From: Streptococcus mitis
GTDB lineage: Bacteria > Bacillota > Bacilli > Lactobacillales > Streptococcaceae
Assembly (NCBI RefSeq): GCF_001281025.1
Contig: NZ_CP012646.1
Coordinates: 1,083,001-1,147,000 of the forward strand
Direction of reading: 5' to 3'
Length of the DNA stretch: 64,000 nt
Shown: positions 43,272-53,004 of the stretch, piece after piece
Layout of the letters: every line of letters starts with the position of its first letter
Position numbering within the stretch: the stretch's first letter is position 1
Position numbers and translations under genes: made by a program
Notes under the pieces: model-generated
The model's input: only the letters and a program-made list of their open reading frames with translations
Told to the model about the DNA's origin: nothing
The model's database searches: none

Positions 43272-43887
43272 ATTGATAGGAAGTATCATTCCAAGTATCG
43301 AGCGTAAATGTTTCAAAATCATGGGTTTCTAGAATTGTCAGGCTGGCATTTGCTAGACCTCCATCTTTACGAAGAAGAGGTTCTTTATAACTTAGAAGAG
43401 TACGAATACTGGCAGTAAGATTAGCACCATGACCGACAATTAGAATACGCTCAGCTGGACTATCTTTTAATGATTTGATAAATTGGATGGTCCGTTGCGT
43501 GGTGCTATAGAGGGATTCGGCTCCAAACATTTGAGTGTCAAATTGAGCAAGATTAGATCGGAAAGCTTTGATTTGTTGTGGGTAAATTGCTTCCAAGGTT
43601 GCGATTTTTAAACCTTCTAACTTACCCAGCTGCCATTCACGGAGATTTGGAACGCTTTCTAAAGGACAGGGGGTCTGGAGTTGACTTTGGATAATCTCGG
43701 CAGATCTGACCGCTCGAGGTAAATCACTTGAATAAATCTGATCGAAAGGAACATCCTTGAGATACTGGCCAAGTAGTTTTAGGGTGTCAATGGATTCAGG
43801 AAGAAGGGGAGAATCACCACTAGCACCTTGAAAGCGTCCTTCTTGGTTCCAGACTGTGCGGCCATGGCGGACAAAGTAGAGTTTCAT
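43270..43887 (-). CDS. Histidine phosphatase family protein
   Basis: 205-residue phosphoglycerate-mutase-like phosphatase. The catalytic His is in FVRHGRTVWN (about residue 8), and the second His in LIVGHGANL (about 152). The missing mutase loops suggest a phosphatase rather than glycolytic phosphoglycerate mutase. It shares one base with the upstream ybaK stop, so the three genes here are co-translated. Confidence 0.9.
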   Translation of the reverse strand: MKLYFVRHGRTVWNQEGRFQGASGDSPLLPESIDTLKLLGQYLKDVPFDQIYSSDLPRAVRSAEIIQSQLQTPCPLESVPNLREWQLGKLEGLKIATLEAIYPQQIKAFRSNLAQFDTQMFGAESLYSTTQRTIQFIKSLKDSPAERILIVGHGANLTASIRTLLSYKEPLLRKDGGLANASLTILETHDFETFTLDTWNDTSYQ

Positions 43888-44369
43888 TACTTGCTGTCCT
43901 CCAAGATATCTGCAAAGTCAGCCTTTACAAAGCTAGCTAAGTCTTGGGGAGCAACGATAATGCTGTGACCAACTTCCCCTGCAGAGACAATCATTTGATC
44001 CAAGTCTAGAGCGATCTTATCGATAAAAATGGGATAATTGTGTTTCTGACGAATTCCGACAGGATTATTTGCTCCATGAATGTAACCAGTTGTTTTTTCC
44101 AAGTCCTTTTGTGGAATCATGCTCACTTTTTTATTGCCAGAAATTTTGGCTAGTTTCTTTTCAGACAAGTGTTGGGTGATAGGGATAACTCCGATAATCG
44201 GTCCTGTCTTATCTCCCAAAAGAGCCAAGGTTTTGAAAATCTGATCTCGTTCATAACCTTGAGGAAGCTCTCCTTCTAGGGCATTGATTTGAATCCCCTG
44301 ATGAGGGATAGATGCTTTAGACAGGATTTGTTCCACCAATGTTTTTTTGATTTTAACTTTTTTTGCCAT
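43887..44369 (-). CDS. ybaK: Cys-tRNA(Pro)/Cys-tRNA(Cys) deacylase
   Basis: 160-residue editing-domain protein that removes cysteine wrongly loaded on tRNA-Pro. Family motifs are KTLALLGDKTGPIIGVIPI and TTGYIHGANNPVGIRQ, with the catalytic Lys in the KKVSMIP region. It starts on the last base of the DUF368 gene. Confidence 0.92.
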   Translation of the reverse strand: MAKKVKIKKTLVEQILSKASIPHQGIQINALEGELPQGYERDQIFKTLALLGDKTGPIIGVIPITQHLSEKKLAKISGNKKVSMIPQKDLEKTTGYIHGANNPVGIRQKHNYPIFIDKIALDLDQMIVSAGEVGHSIIVAPQDLASFVKADFADILEDSK

Positions 44370-45211
44370 TATTTATACTTATCCTCCAATTGACTCATCC
44401 AAATACCAAGCCAGATTCCCAGTGCAAAGAAGAAGGCGATGATGACATACCCAACAAGTGAAAGGCCTGTGTATTCGATACTTTCAGCGTTTCCTGCATT
44501 TGGAATCAAGATTAAAAGGGTACTCGATAGGACGATACCGATGATGAAATGATAGACGCGTGAGTGGTAGTTGCTTAAGGCATAATCCATCAATTTTGAA
44601 AAAATAATGAGAGTTGCACCTGCCCCGATTCCAATCGGGAAGAAGGTTCCCAAGAGGTCGAAGGTTTTAAAACCAGTCAACATAGGAGCATAGAGGCCCA
44701 AAATCAAAAGTAGATTTGATGGACTGAGGCCAGGAACTAATACGCCAAGAGCCAGCAGTGCACCAGCTAGGACGAAATTAAGAAAGCTGGCACTTAAGGT
44801 TCCAACAACAAAATTTAAGGCATAGAGTCCTAATCCAGAAATGATAAAGGTTATCCAGAACCAAGCTAAATCAATCTTGTCTCGGTCAGATTCTCGAGCT
44901 GATTCTTTGAGAAGGCTAGGAACTGTACCAATGATGGCACCCGCAAAGCTCCATAAGACAAAGACCTGATAATTTTCAAGCAGGTATTCAATCGGGTAGG
45001 AAAATAAGCCGATTCCCAGAAGCATACCGATGGCAACTGGAATAAAGTACAAAACATTTTCTTTAAAGTCTTTAAAGGGATGGGCCAGAAAACCAATCAT
45101 TCGTTCATAAATTCCTAAGATTGCTGCTAGAACCCCTCCGGAAATTCCCGGTAAGATAAATCCAAGAGCAATGACAATCCCTTTAATAACACGTGCTAAC
45201 CATGAGAGCAT
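44369..45211 (-). CDS. DUF368 membrane protein, candidate undecaprenyl-phosphate translocase (PopT-like)
   Basis: 280-residue protein with about eight helices. The two family repeats GFILPGISGGVLAAILGIYE and LVPGLSPSNLLLILGLY are clear. DUF368 proteins (PopT) have been shown to recycle the lipid carrier undecaprenyl phosphate across the membrane, a role shared with DedA proteins. GGAGG lies before the start on the minus strand. It is first of a three-gene coupled unit with ybaK and the phosphatase. Confidence 0.88.
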   Translation of the reverse strand: MLSWLARVIKGIVIALGFILPGISGGVLAAILGIYERMIGFLAHPFKDFKENVLYFIPVAIGMLLGIGLFSYPIEYLLENYQVFVLWSFAGAIIGTVPSLLKESARESDRDKIDLAWFWITFIISGLGLYALNFVVGTLSASFLNFVLAGALLALGVLVPGLSPSNLLLILGLYAPMLTGFKTFDLLGTFFPIGIGAGATLIIFSKLMDYALSNYHSRVYHFIIGIVLSSTLLILIPNAGNAESIEYTGLSLVGYVIIAFFFALGIWLGIWMSQLEDKYK

Positions 45212-45281
45212 ATTGTTCCTCCAACTATTTCTATTTCAAAAAATCCTTACTATATTGTATCACAATCAAACACAAAAAGAA

Positions 45282-45310
45282 AAAGCAAATGATAAACAAA
45301 TGCTTTTAAG
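45282..45310 (-). terminator. Terminator of the GH25 lysozyme gene
   Basis: On the minus strand, AAAAGCA and TGCTTTT pair around a loop, followed by TCTTTTTG. It overlaps the last codon of the lysozyme gene. Confidence 0.6.
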
Positions 45311-46106
45311 GTTTTAAAAAGATTTTTCTAAAGGTTTCTTCTTTGTTTTTTAAGGAAGAAATGACGTTGATATCCAAATCGTGGTCAAAGCCAGCAATTT
45401 TTCCTTTAGATGTGTATTGGTGAATGTCGTAATCTAAATCAGTCTTAGGAGTAGCTTCGTAAAATCCTGAGTCAGAACCATAGGAAGGAATCCAAACAGA
45501 CGTAAACTTGTCTGTATCAATACTGTGTTCTTCCATGAAGTAGACCCCAACGTAGATGCCGATATTTTTAGCACCAAGTGATTCTAGTTTTGCTCGAAAG
45601 GCTTCAACACCTTCGTTCATATTGGACATGGTTTTGTCTTCCACATCTAGCCAATAGTAGCTAGGGCTGTATGGCGATGAAGCGTTATAAAAAACTTCAG
45701 CGGCCTTTTCCATTTCTTGGACACTTTTTCCAGCTACATAGGCATAGACACCAACTGGGACATTTCGTTTTTGAAACTCAGTGATATGGGTTTTAAAGGC
45801 CTTATCAACACCATTAACATAGGAAGCATCGTTCTCTTTGGACGTTTGAGCACCACTATGGACACGAACAATAGCTCCAGAAATGTTTTGGGAGAGAGTA
45901 TCGTAATTAATTTCCTCAGGACGCTGCCAACCAGAAACATCAATTACCGGTTTATCTATATTGTGTAGCGCCTGTGTCTCTACTTGCGCGATATTTGACT
46001 TTGTTTTTACAGGATGGTCCTCAAAACGAGGGCGATTCAGGATTAAAATGAAAATCATAATCCCAAAAAAACCAAATAAAATAAGCGGATTAATTTTCTT
46101 TCTCAT
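45306..46106 (-). CDS. Membrane-anchored GH25 lysozyme
   Basis: 266-residue muramidase. An uncleaved N-terminal helix (about 6-23) anchors the catalytic domain outside the cell. The GH25 pattern is visible: first strand VIDVSGWQ with Asp56, and the catalytic acidic pair in YYWLDVEDK (about 145-155). There are no choline-binding or SH3 repeats, unlike phage lysins, so this is a cellular wall-remodelling enzyme. It is transcribed away from glmU. Confidence 0.9.
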   Translation of the reverse strand: MRKKINPLILFGFFGIMIFILILNRPRFEDHPVKTKSNIAQVETQALHNIDKPVIDVSGWQRPEEINYDTLSQNISGAIVRVHSGAQTSKENDASYVNGVDKAFKTHITEFQKRNVPVGVYAYVAGKSVQEMEKAAEVFYNASSPYSPSYYWLDVEDKTMSNMNEGVEAFRAKLESLGAKNIGIYVGVYFMEEHSIDTDKFTSVWIPSYGSDSGFYEATPKTDLDYDIHQYTSKGKIAGFDHDLDINVISSLKNKEETFRKIFLKP

Positions 46107-46220
46107 ATCTCATAATTTTACCTTAAAAATGAAAAAAAATCAAAAAAAATACTCAAAAAATGGGTTAAGAAAGGACTTTAGAGTATTTTTTCATTCAAGA
46201 GCGCGGAATGATTTGAAATA

Positions 46221-46229
46221 TGGTATAAT
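46221..46229 (+). promoter_or_regulatory. Extended -10 promoter of the glmU operon
   Basis: TGGTATAAT, a perfect extended -10, 31 bases before the glmU ATG. The -35 region is poor. Confidence 0.75.
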
Positions 46230-46245
46230 AAAAGGGAATTTCTAG

Positions 46246-47640
<1,395 letters not shown>

Positions 47641-47649
47641 GAGCCTATC

Positions 47650-48195
47650 ATGGAATTTGAAGAAAAAACGCTAAGCCGAAAAGAGATCTATCAAGGACCA
47701 ATATTTAAACTGGTCCAAGATCAGGTTGAATTACCAGAAGGAAAGGGAACTGCCCAACGGGATTTGATTTTCCACAATGGAGCTGTCTGTGTTTTAGCTG
47801 TAACGGATGAGCAAAAACTCATCTTGGTCAAGCAGTACCGCAAAGCCATTGAAGCAGCCTCTTATGAAATTCCAGCCGGAAAATTGGAAGTAGGAGAAAA
47901 CACAGACCCTGTCGCAGCAGCACTTCGTGAATTAGAGGAAGAAACAGCCTATACAGGGAAATTAGAACTCTTGTACGATTTTTACTCGGCCATTGGCTTT
48001 TGTAATGAAAAGTTAAAACTATACCGAGCAAGCGATTTGACTAAAGTGGAAAATCCGCGTCCGCAGGACGAGGATGAGACCTTGGAAGTCCTTGAAGTGA
48101 GCCTAGAAGAAGCTAAGGAATTAATCCAATCAGGTCATATCTGTGATGCCAAGACAATTATGGCTGTTCAGTATTGGGAATTGCAGAAAAAATAG
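47650..48195 (+). CDS. NUDIX hydrolase, ADP-ribose pyrophosphatase type
   Basis: 181-residue hydrolase. The NUDIX box reads from [23 protein letters not shown], and the upstream [15 protein letters not shown] is typical of ADP-ribose/ADP-sugar pyrophosphatases. It lies nine bases after glmU and 11 bases before macP. Confidence 0.93.
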   Translation: MEFEEKTLSRKEIYQGPIFKLVQDQVELPEGKGTAQRDLIFHNGAVCVLAVTDEQKLILVKQYRKAIEAASYEIPAGKLEVGENTDPVAAALRELEEETAYTGKLELLYDFYSAIGFCNEKLKLYRASDLTKVENPRPQDEDETLEVLEVSLEEAKELIQSGHICDAKTIMAVQYWELQKK

Positions 48196-48206
48196 AGGAG
48201 GTCAGT

Positions 48207-48518
48207 ATGGGTAAACCTTTATTAACGGATGAAATGATTGAAAGAGCTAATAGAGGCGAAAAAATTTCGGGTCCCCCTTTGCTAGATGATGAGGAGACCA
48301 AGATTTTACCAACCTCTTCTTCCCGTTTTGGTTATGCCAATCCTAGGGAACATGGTTTTAGCCAGGAAACCTTGAAGATTCAGGTCGAACCGTCTATTCA
48401 TAAAAGCCGTCGCATTGAAAATACTAAGAGAAATGTCTTCAATTCTAAACTGAATAAAATCTTATTTGCAGTCATCTTTCTCTTAATTTTGCTTGTCTTA
48501 GCAATGAAACTTTTGTAA
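48207..48518 (+). CDS. macP: MacP, membrane activator of PBP2a
   Basis: 103-residue bitopic membrane protein. The opening [16 protein letters not shown] is that of pneumococcal MacP, which binds and activates the class A penicillin-binding protein PBP2a and is phosphorylated by the kinase StkP. Thr31 in DDEETKILP probably corresponds to the phosphosite. One C-terminal helix (about 82-102) crosses the membrane. The ATG at 48207 has GAGGAGG upstream; a longer frame starts within the NUDIX gene and is rejected. Confidence 0.9.
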   Translation: MGKPLLTDEMIERANRGEKISGPPLLDDEETKILPTSSSRFGYANPREHGFSQETLKIQVEPSIHKSRRIENTKRNVFNSKLNKILFAVIFLLILLVLAMKLL

Positions 48519-48534
48519 TAGAAAAGGAATTGAA

Positions 48535-49227
48535 ATGAAAATAGGAATTATTGCGGCTATGCCAGAAGAACTGGCGTATCTGGTCCAGCATTTAGACAAT
48601 GCCCAGGAGCAAGTTGTTTTAGGCAATACCTATCACACAGGAACTATTGCCTCTCATGAAGTCGTTCTTGTAGAAAGTGGAATTGGTAAGGTCATGTCTG
48701 CCATGAGTGTGGCAATTTTGGCTGATCATTTCCAGGTGAATGCTCTAATTAATACGGGATCAGCTGGGGCAGTGGCAGAAGGTATTGCTGTTGGGGATGT
48801 TGTGATTGCTGACAAATTAGCCTATCATGATGTGGATGTCACAGCTTTTGGTTATGCTTATGGACAAATGGCGCAACAACCGCTTTATTTCGAATCAGAT
48901 AAAACCTTTGTTGCTAAAATCCAAGAGAGTTTATCTCAATTGGAGCAAAAATGGCACCTTGGTTTAATTGCTACAGGAGATAGTTTTGTTGCAGGAAATG
49001 ACAAGATAGAAGCGATTAAGTCCCATTTCCCAGAAGTTTTAGCTGTTGAGATGGAGGGGGCAGCTATTGCTCAGGCAGCGCATGCCCTTAATCTTCCAGT
49101 TTTAGTTATTCGAGCTATGAGTGACAATGCCAACCATGAAGCAAACATCTCTTTTGATGAGTTTATTATCGAAGCTGGACGTCGCTCTGCCCAAGTCTTA
49201 TTAGCCTTTTTGAAGGCTTTAGATTAA
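48535..49227 (+). CDS. mtnN: 5'-methylthioadenosine / S-adenosylhomocysteine nucleosidase
   Basis: 230-residue Pfs enzyme that recycles methylthioadenosine and S-adenosylhomocysteine and supplies the precursor for LuxS autoinducer-2. Motifs include IGIIAAMPEE at the N-terminus, INTGSAGAVAEG, the nucleoside-binding VEMEGAAIAQ and catalytic Asp in RAMSDNAN. It is 16 bases after macP. Confidence 0.96.
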   Translation: MKIGIIAAMPEELAYLVQHLDNAQEQVVLGNTYHTGTIASHEVVLVESGIGKVMSAMSVAILADHFQVNALINTGSAGAVAEGIAVGDVVIADKLAYHDVDVTAFGYAYGQMAQQPLYFESDKTFVAKIQESLSQLEQKWHLGLIATGDSFVAGNDKIEAIKSHFPEVLAVEMEGAAIAQAAHALNLPVLVIRAMSDNANHEANISFDEFIIEAGRRSAQVLLAFLKALD

Positions 49228-49235
49228 GCGGAAAT

Positions 49236-49264
49236 TTGACAGTTTTTCTAGCTTATGATAAGAT
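49236..49264 (+). promoter_or_regulatory. Promoter of rocS
   Basis: TTGACA, 17 bases, TAAGAT. It lies directly after the mtnN stop and gives rocS its own transcript with a leader of about 33 bases. Confidence 0.75.
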
Positions 49265-49303
49265 TTAAGTAAAGAAAAGCTAGAAAACGTTTCAGAGGAT
49301 ATT

Positions 49304-49795
49304 ATGAGTATTGAAATGACCGTCAGTGAGATTGCAGAGGTCTTAGGATTATCTCGCCAAGCAATCAATAACCGTGTCAAAGAATTACCAGAAGAAGACA
49401 CAGATAAAAATGACAAAGGGGTAACAGTCGTTACCAGAAGTGGCTTGATTAAGCTAGAAGAAATCTATAAAAAAACGATTTTTGAAGATGAGCCTGTCAG
49501 CGAAGATGTCAAGCAACGTGAACTGATGGAGATTTTGGTTGATGAGAAGAATGCAGAAATTCTTCGTCTTTATGAACAATTAAAAGCCAAGGATCGTCAG
49601 TTATCAGAAAAAGACGAGCAGATGCGTATCAAAGACCGTCAGATTGCTGAGAAAGACAAACAACTCGATCAGCAGCAACAATTGACCCTTCAAGCCATGA
49701 AGGATCAAGAAAATCTTAAGCTAGAGCTGGACCAAGCAAAAGAAGAAGTCCAATCCACTAAGAAAGGCTTTTTTGCTCGTTTATTTGGAGGATAA
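49304..49795 (+). CDS. rocS: RocS, chromosome segregation regulator (DUF536 family)
   Basis: 163-residue protein. A winged or helix-turn-helix DNA-binding domain (about 3-60, TVSEIAEVLGLSRQAINNRV) is followed by a long coiled coil (about 75-150) with repeated KDRQ..EKD units. A short C-terminal amphipathic helix (KKGFFARLFGG) would touch the membrane. This matches pneumococcal RocS, which links the nucleoid to the membrane and works with ParB and the capsule kinase CpsD. The position next to mtnN agrees with the pneumococcal order. Confidence 0.88.
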   Translation: MSIEMTVSEIAEVLGLSRQAINNRVKELPEEDTDKNDKGVTVVTRSGLIKLEEIYKKTIFEDEPVSEDVKQRELMEILVDEKNAEILRLYEQLKAKDRQLSEKDEQMRIKDRQIAEKDKQLDQQQQLTLQAMKDQENLKLELDQAKEEVQSTKKGFFARLFGG

Positions 49796-49798
49796 TCA

Positions 49799-49842
49799 AG
49801 GAGCTGTTTAGGTTAAATGCTAACCTGATGGCTTCTTTTGTT
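49799..49842 (+). terminator. Terminator of rocS
   Basis: An imperfect stem with core TAGGTTA / TAACCT and outer GGAGC / GCTTC pairing is followed by TTTTG. Confidence 0.7.
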
Positions 49843-49865
49843 TCTAAATAGTATAGTTGCTCAAG

Positions 49866-50022
49866 TAATACTCAATGAAAATCAAAGAGCAAACTAGGAA
49901 GCTAGCCGCAGGCTGCTCAAAGCACTGCTTTGAGGTTGTAGATAAGACTGACGAAGTCAGTTACATATATCTACGGCAAGGCGAAGCTGACGTAGTTTGA
50001 ATTTGATTTTCGAAAAGTATAA
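49866..50022 (-). repeat. Complete BOX element (boxA-boxB-boxC on the minus strand)
   Basis: On the plus strand it runs boxC (starts AATACTCAATGAAAATC), boxB (GCTCAAAGCACTGCTTTGAG palindrome) and boxA (CTACGGCAAGGCGAAGCTGACG, ending TTTTCGAAAAGTAT). The boxA part is close to the sequence used in BOX-PCR typing. The internal palindromes would fold into a long RNA stem. It fills the gap between the rocS terminator and the exonuclease gene. Confidence 0.93.
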
Positions 50023-50047
50023 AATAACAGTATAGGAGAGGTATAGA

Positions 50048-50638
50048 ATGGAACGATTAGAAGATTACATTGCTTTTGACTTAGAATTTAATCAGCATGA
50101 AGGACAAACACACTTGATTCAAGTATCGGCAGTGCGTTTTAGAGATGGTCAGGAAATCGATGCCTATGATTCCTATGTCCATACTAGTGTGCCTCTAAAG
50201 AGTTTTATCAATGGTTTGACTGGAATTACAGCTGAAACCTTAAAAGATGCTCCTCCAGTGGAGAAAGTTATAAAAGATTTCCAAGAGTTTGTGGGTTCTT
50301 TACCCATGGTTGGCTACAATGCTGCTAAAAGTGATCTACCTATTTTAACGGATCATGGTTTAGACTACAGTCAGCAGTATAAGGTGGACTTGTATGATGA
50401 AGCTTTTGAACGTCGGAGTTCGGATTTACACGGTATTGCCAATCTCAAATTGCAAACCGTTGCCTCGTTTCTTGGATTTCAAGGTCAGTCTCATAATAGC
50501 TTAGAGGATGCTCGTATGACAGCGCGTGTTTACGAGTCCTTTCTAGAGTCAGACCAAGCTAGAGAATTGTTAGAGACAGAAAGTAGTCTTTCAAACAATC
50601 CTTTTGGAGGCTTGGATTTGTCTCAATTATTTGACTAG
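50048..50638 (+). CDS. DnaQ-like 3'-5' exonuclease family protein
   Basis: 196-residue exonuclease domain. ExoI motif FDLEFN (DxE), ExoII around VGYNAAKSDLPIL and ExoIII HNSLEDARMTARVY (Hx4D) place it in the DEDDh class that trims DNA or RNA ends. There is no other domain, so it is a stand-alone proofreading or repair type enzyme. AGGAGAGG precedes the ATG. The next gene starts nine bases later. The BOX element directly upstream may affect its expression. Confidence 0.9.
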   Translation: MERLEDYIAFDLEFNQHEGQTHLIQVSAVRFRDGQEIDAYDSYVHTSVPLKSFINGLTGITAETLKDAPPVEKVIKDFQEFVGSLPMVGYNAAKSDLPILTDHGLDYSQQYKVDLYDEAFERRSSDLHGIANLKLQTVASFLGFQGQSHNSLEDARMTARVYESFLESDQARELLETESSLSNNPFGGLDLSQLFD

Positions 50639-50646
50639 GAGTGCCT

Positions 50647-52410
50647 ATGAAACCTGAAAAACCTAAAAATCTAGGTTTTAAGCAGATATACTTTAATCTA
50701 GATAAAATACTTTTTCTATTTTTCTTGACTTTTATGATGATTGAGTTTGTCTGGTTACCGTCAAATTCTTGGATTGCTGGACTTTTGCTCCGTCAGACAG
50801 GTTATCTCTTTCTATCTTACAACAATATTTTTGCCATTATAAAAGGTTCTCCCTTTGTTAGTCTTGCTTTATTTATTCTGGTAATCGTTAATTTACTGAT
50901 CGCCTATTACCAGATAGGACTTCTCTTTATCGGAGCCCGGCACCTACTCTATCATGAAAAGAGAACTTTGCTGGAGTACAGTCGTAAGGTCTTTCGCCAA
51001 AGTTTCTTGTTTATGAAGCAAGTCACGCTTGCAAAGATAGCCTTTATCTTCTTTTATGTCATGATGCTCTTTCCATTGATTCGAAAGATTTTAAAGATTT
51101 ACTACCTCAATAAAATTGTCATTCCAGACTTTATTGTTGATTATGTAGAAGACAAGTATTGGCTAGTAGGTATAGTGGTTACTATTCTGGCTTTACTGCT
51201 ATTTTACATTTCAGTGCGTTTCATGTTTGCTCTACCTCAGCTTTTATTTGAGAAAAAAACAGTCAAAGAAGCGGTCAGATATAGTCTAGAGAAGACAAGA
51301 AAGCACTCCTGGTTTTATATTTGGAACTTGCTTTGGATTATCGTCAAAACCTACCTATTTTTCATTCTTTTATTGATTCCAATATTAGCAAGTCAGGTGC
51401 TGATGGATGGTTTGACCCATAAGGAATCTCTTGTGCTGGGAATTATCAACTTTGTCTTGATTAAGAATTTCCACTATATGGCCTTGACTTACTTTCTCAT
51501 TAAATTTGTTTCCTTCTTAACAGGAGAAGAACTAGAAATCACACCAAGGAGAAAGAAAGACCACTGGATGAGATGGGGAGTGATGGGCTGTGCTGGTATC
51601 TTTTTCGCTCTTGAGGGTTATGTTTATTTAGAAGCTCCAGTTGCCAATAAACCTTTAATCATTTCTCACAGGGGAGTATCTAATAAGAATGGTGTGCAAA
51701 ATACAGTCCAATCACTAGAAAAAACCGCTCAGTTATCTCCAGATTTCGTTGAGACAGATGTTCAGGAAACAAAAGATGGCCAGTTTGTCATGATGCATGA
51801 TGCCAATATCAAGAATCTGACAGGAGTCAATGCCAATCCTCAGGATCTCACTTTGGAAGAATTAACCAAACTTGATATTTCAGAAAATGGCTATCATAGC
51901 AAGGTGTCTAGTTTTGATGACTATCTCAATAAAGCCAATGAATTGCATCAAAAACTCCTTATTGAAATTAAAACCAGTCGAAAAGATAGTCCAGATATGA
52001 TGAAACGCTTTATGGAAAAATATGGAACTGTTCTTAAGCAGAATGGTCACCAAATGCAATCCTTGGACTACCATGTGATTGACCAGGTTTTAGTCTACGA
52101 TACTCAAATTCCAGTCTTTTTAATCCTACCTTATAATAGTATTTTTCCAAGAACCAAGGCTACAGGTTACACCATGGAGTATTCAACTTTAGATGAAAAT
52201 TTTGTCAACAAGCTTTGGAATACCGATCAGAAATTGTACGTGTGGACCATCAATAGTTCAGAGTCCTTTGATAAATCTGTTCATTTGGGGGCAGACGGCA
52301 TGATAACGGATGACTTGGAAATGATTCAAGATCAGGTTACCATTGCCCAAGAAGACCCAGAGTATACGGATTTACTGTTTAAACAGGCAATGGAATTCTT
52401 TAATTTTTAG
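50647..52410 (+). CDS. Membrane glycerophosphodiester phosphodiesterase
   Basis: 587-residue protein. The N-terminal half (about 20-345) has seven or eight membrane helices (glycerophosphoryl-diester-phosphodiesterase membrane domain). The C-terminal GDPD domain (about 348-575) carries ISHRGVSNKNGVQNT and ETDVQETKDGQFVMMHD with the catalytic His pair and metal ligands. It probably splits glycerophosphodiesters or acts on lipoteichoic-acid-type glycerol phosphates outside the cell. The ATG at 50647 follows AGGAG by six bases; a GTG two codons earlier is less likely. Confidence 0.9.
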   Translation: MKPEKPKNLGFKQIYFNLDKILFLFFLTFMMIEFVWLPSNSWIAGLLLRQTGYLFLSYNNIFAIIKGSPFVSLALFILVIVNLLIAYYQIGLLFIGARHLLYHEKRTLLEYSRKVFRQSFLFMKQVTLAKIAFIFFYVMMLFPLIRKILKIYYLNKIVIPDFIVDYVEDKYWLVGIVVTILALLLFYISVRFMFALPQLLFEKKTVKEAVRYSLEKTRKHSWFYIWNLLWIIVKTYLFFILLLIPILASQVLMDGLTHKESLVLGIINFVLIKNFHYMALTYFLIKFVSFLTGEELEITPRRKKDHWMRWGVMGCAGIFFALEGYVYLEAPVANKPLIISHRGVSNKNGVQNTVQSLEKTAQLSPDFVETDVQETKDGQFVMMHDANIKNLTGVNANPQDLTLEELTKLDISENGYHSKVSSFDDYLNKANELHQKLLIEIKTSRKDSPDMMKRFMEKYGTVLKQNGHQMQSLDYHVIDQVLVYDTQIPVFLILPYNSIFPRTKATGYTMEYSTLDENFVNKLWNTDQKLYVWTINSSESFDKSVHLGADGMITDDLEMIQDQVTIAQEDPEYTDLLFKQAMEFFNF

Positions 52411-52418
52411 TAAGCAAA

Positions 52419-52478
52419 AAGAGGAACAGTTGTTCCTCCCATGATAGGCAAGTATTCTATTGAATGCTTGTTTTTCTT
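52419..52478. terminator. Terminators between the GDPD gene and ebfC
   Basis: Two hairpins. GAGGAAC-AGTT-GTTCCTC (52421-52438) serves the GDPD gene. CAAGTATTC-TATT-GAATGCTTG with a TTTTTCTT tail (52450-52478) lies next to the ebfC stop and may work both ways. Confidence 0.7.
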
Positions 52479-52482
52479 ATGC

Positions 52483-52782
52483 TTAGAATGGCAATTTTCC
52501 AGCGAAAGCACCAAATTTTTTCTTGGTAGTTTCATCGATTTGTTCAAGAGCAGAGTTGATGGCTTGAACAGTCATATCAGAAAGAGTTTCAAGATCTTCA
52601 GGGTCAACGACAGCTGGATTGAAGTCAATGCTGACAACTTTTTTGTCACCAGTTAAGGTCGCTTGAACAAGTTCTTGAGCAGATTTGCCAACAAATTGCA
52701 TAGCAGCAAGTTCTGCTTGACTTTGTTCCATCTGTTTTTGAAGTTTTTGTGCTTGGCGCATCATGTTTTGCATGTTCATCAT
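52483..52782 (-). CDS. ebfC: YbaB/EbfC nucleoid-associated protein
   Basis: 99-residue DNA-binding protein that forms dimers and coats DNA. The helical opening ([20 protein letters not shown]) and the central [18 protein letters not shown] are characteristic. The start is at the boundary of an accessory island: about 105 bases covering its first codons and upstream DNA are repeated at 56416-56517. Confidence 0.93.
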   Translation of the reverse strand: MMNMQNMMRQAQKLQKQMEQSQAELAAMQFVGKSAQELVQATLTGDKKVVSIDFNPAVVDPEDLETLSDMTVQAINSALEQIDETTKKKFGAFAGKLPF

Positions 52783-52870
52783 GGTGATTTATAGTTTCCT
52801 TTTACAATTATTTTCTTTTTTATTTTATCAATTTTGAGACTAAAAGTCTAATCTTTTTTAGAGAGAATTC
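52766..52870. repeat. Left flanking repeat of the accessory island (ebfC 5' region)
   Basis: The start codons of ebfC and about 90 bases upstream of them. An imperfect copy lies at 56416-56517. The first 25 bases (TTTTGCATGTTCATCATGG..) are identical, after which most positions still align with scattered changes and two one-base gaps. Confidence 0.85.
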
Positions 52871-52904
52871 ATCAAGTATCGATAGGGATGTAGATGGAAT
52901 AAAA

Positions 52905-52949
52905 ATATAGGATAGATATTCTCAGAGCATAAGAATATTTATCCTATAT
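52905..52949 (-). terminator. Terminator of the island's lipoprotein operon
   Basis: ATATAGGATAGATATTCT and AGAATATTTATCCTATAT form an 18-base stem with one mismatch around nine bases. On the minus strand it lies about 55 bases after the lipoprotein stop, with T-rich DNA following. Confidence 0.7.
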
Positions 52950-53004
52950 GTGTTTATGAAAAGGTGCTAGATATTTTATGAGCTCGTTTAAGGGTTTACT
53001 AACA

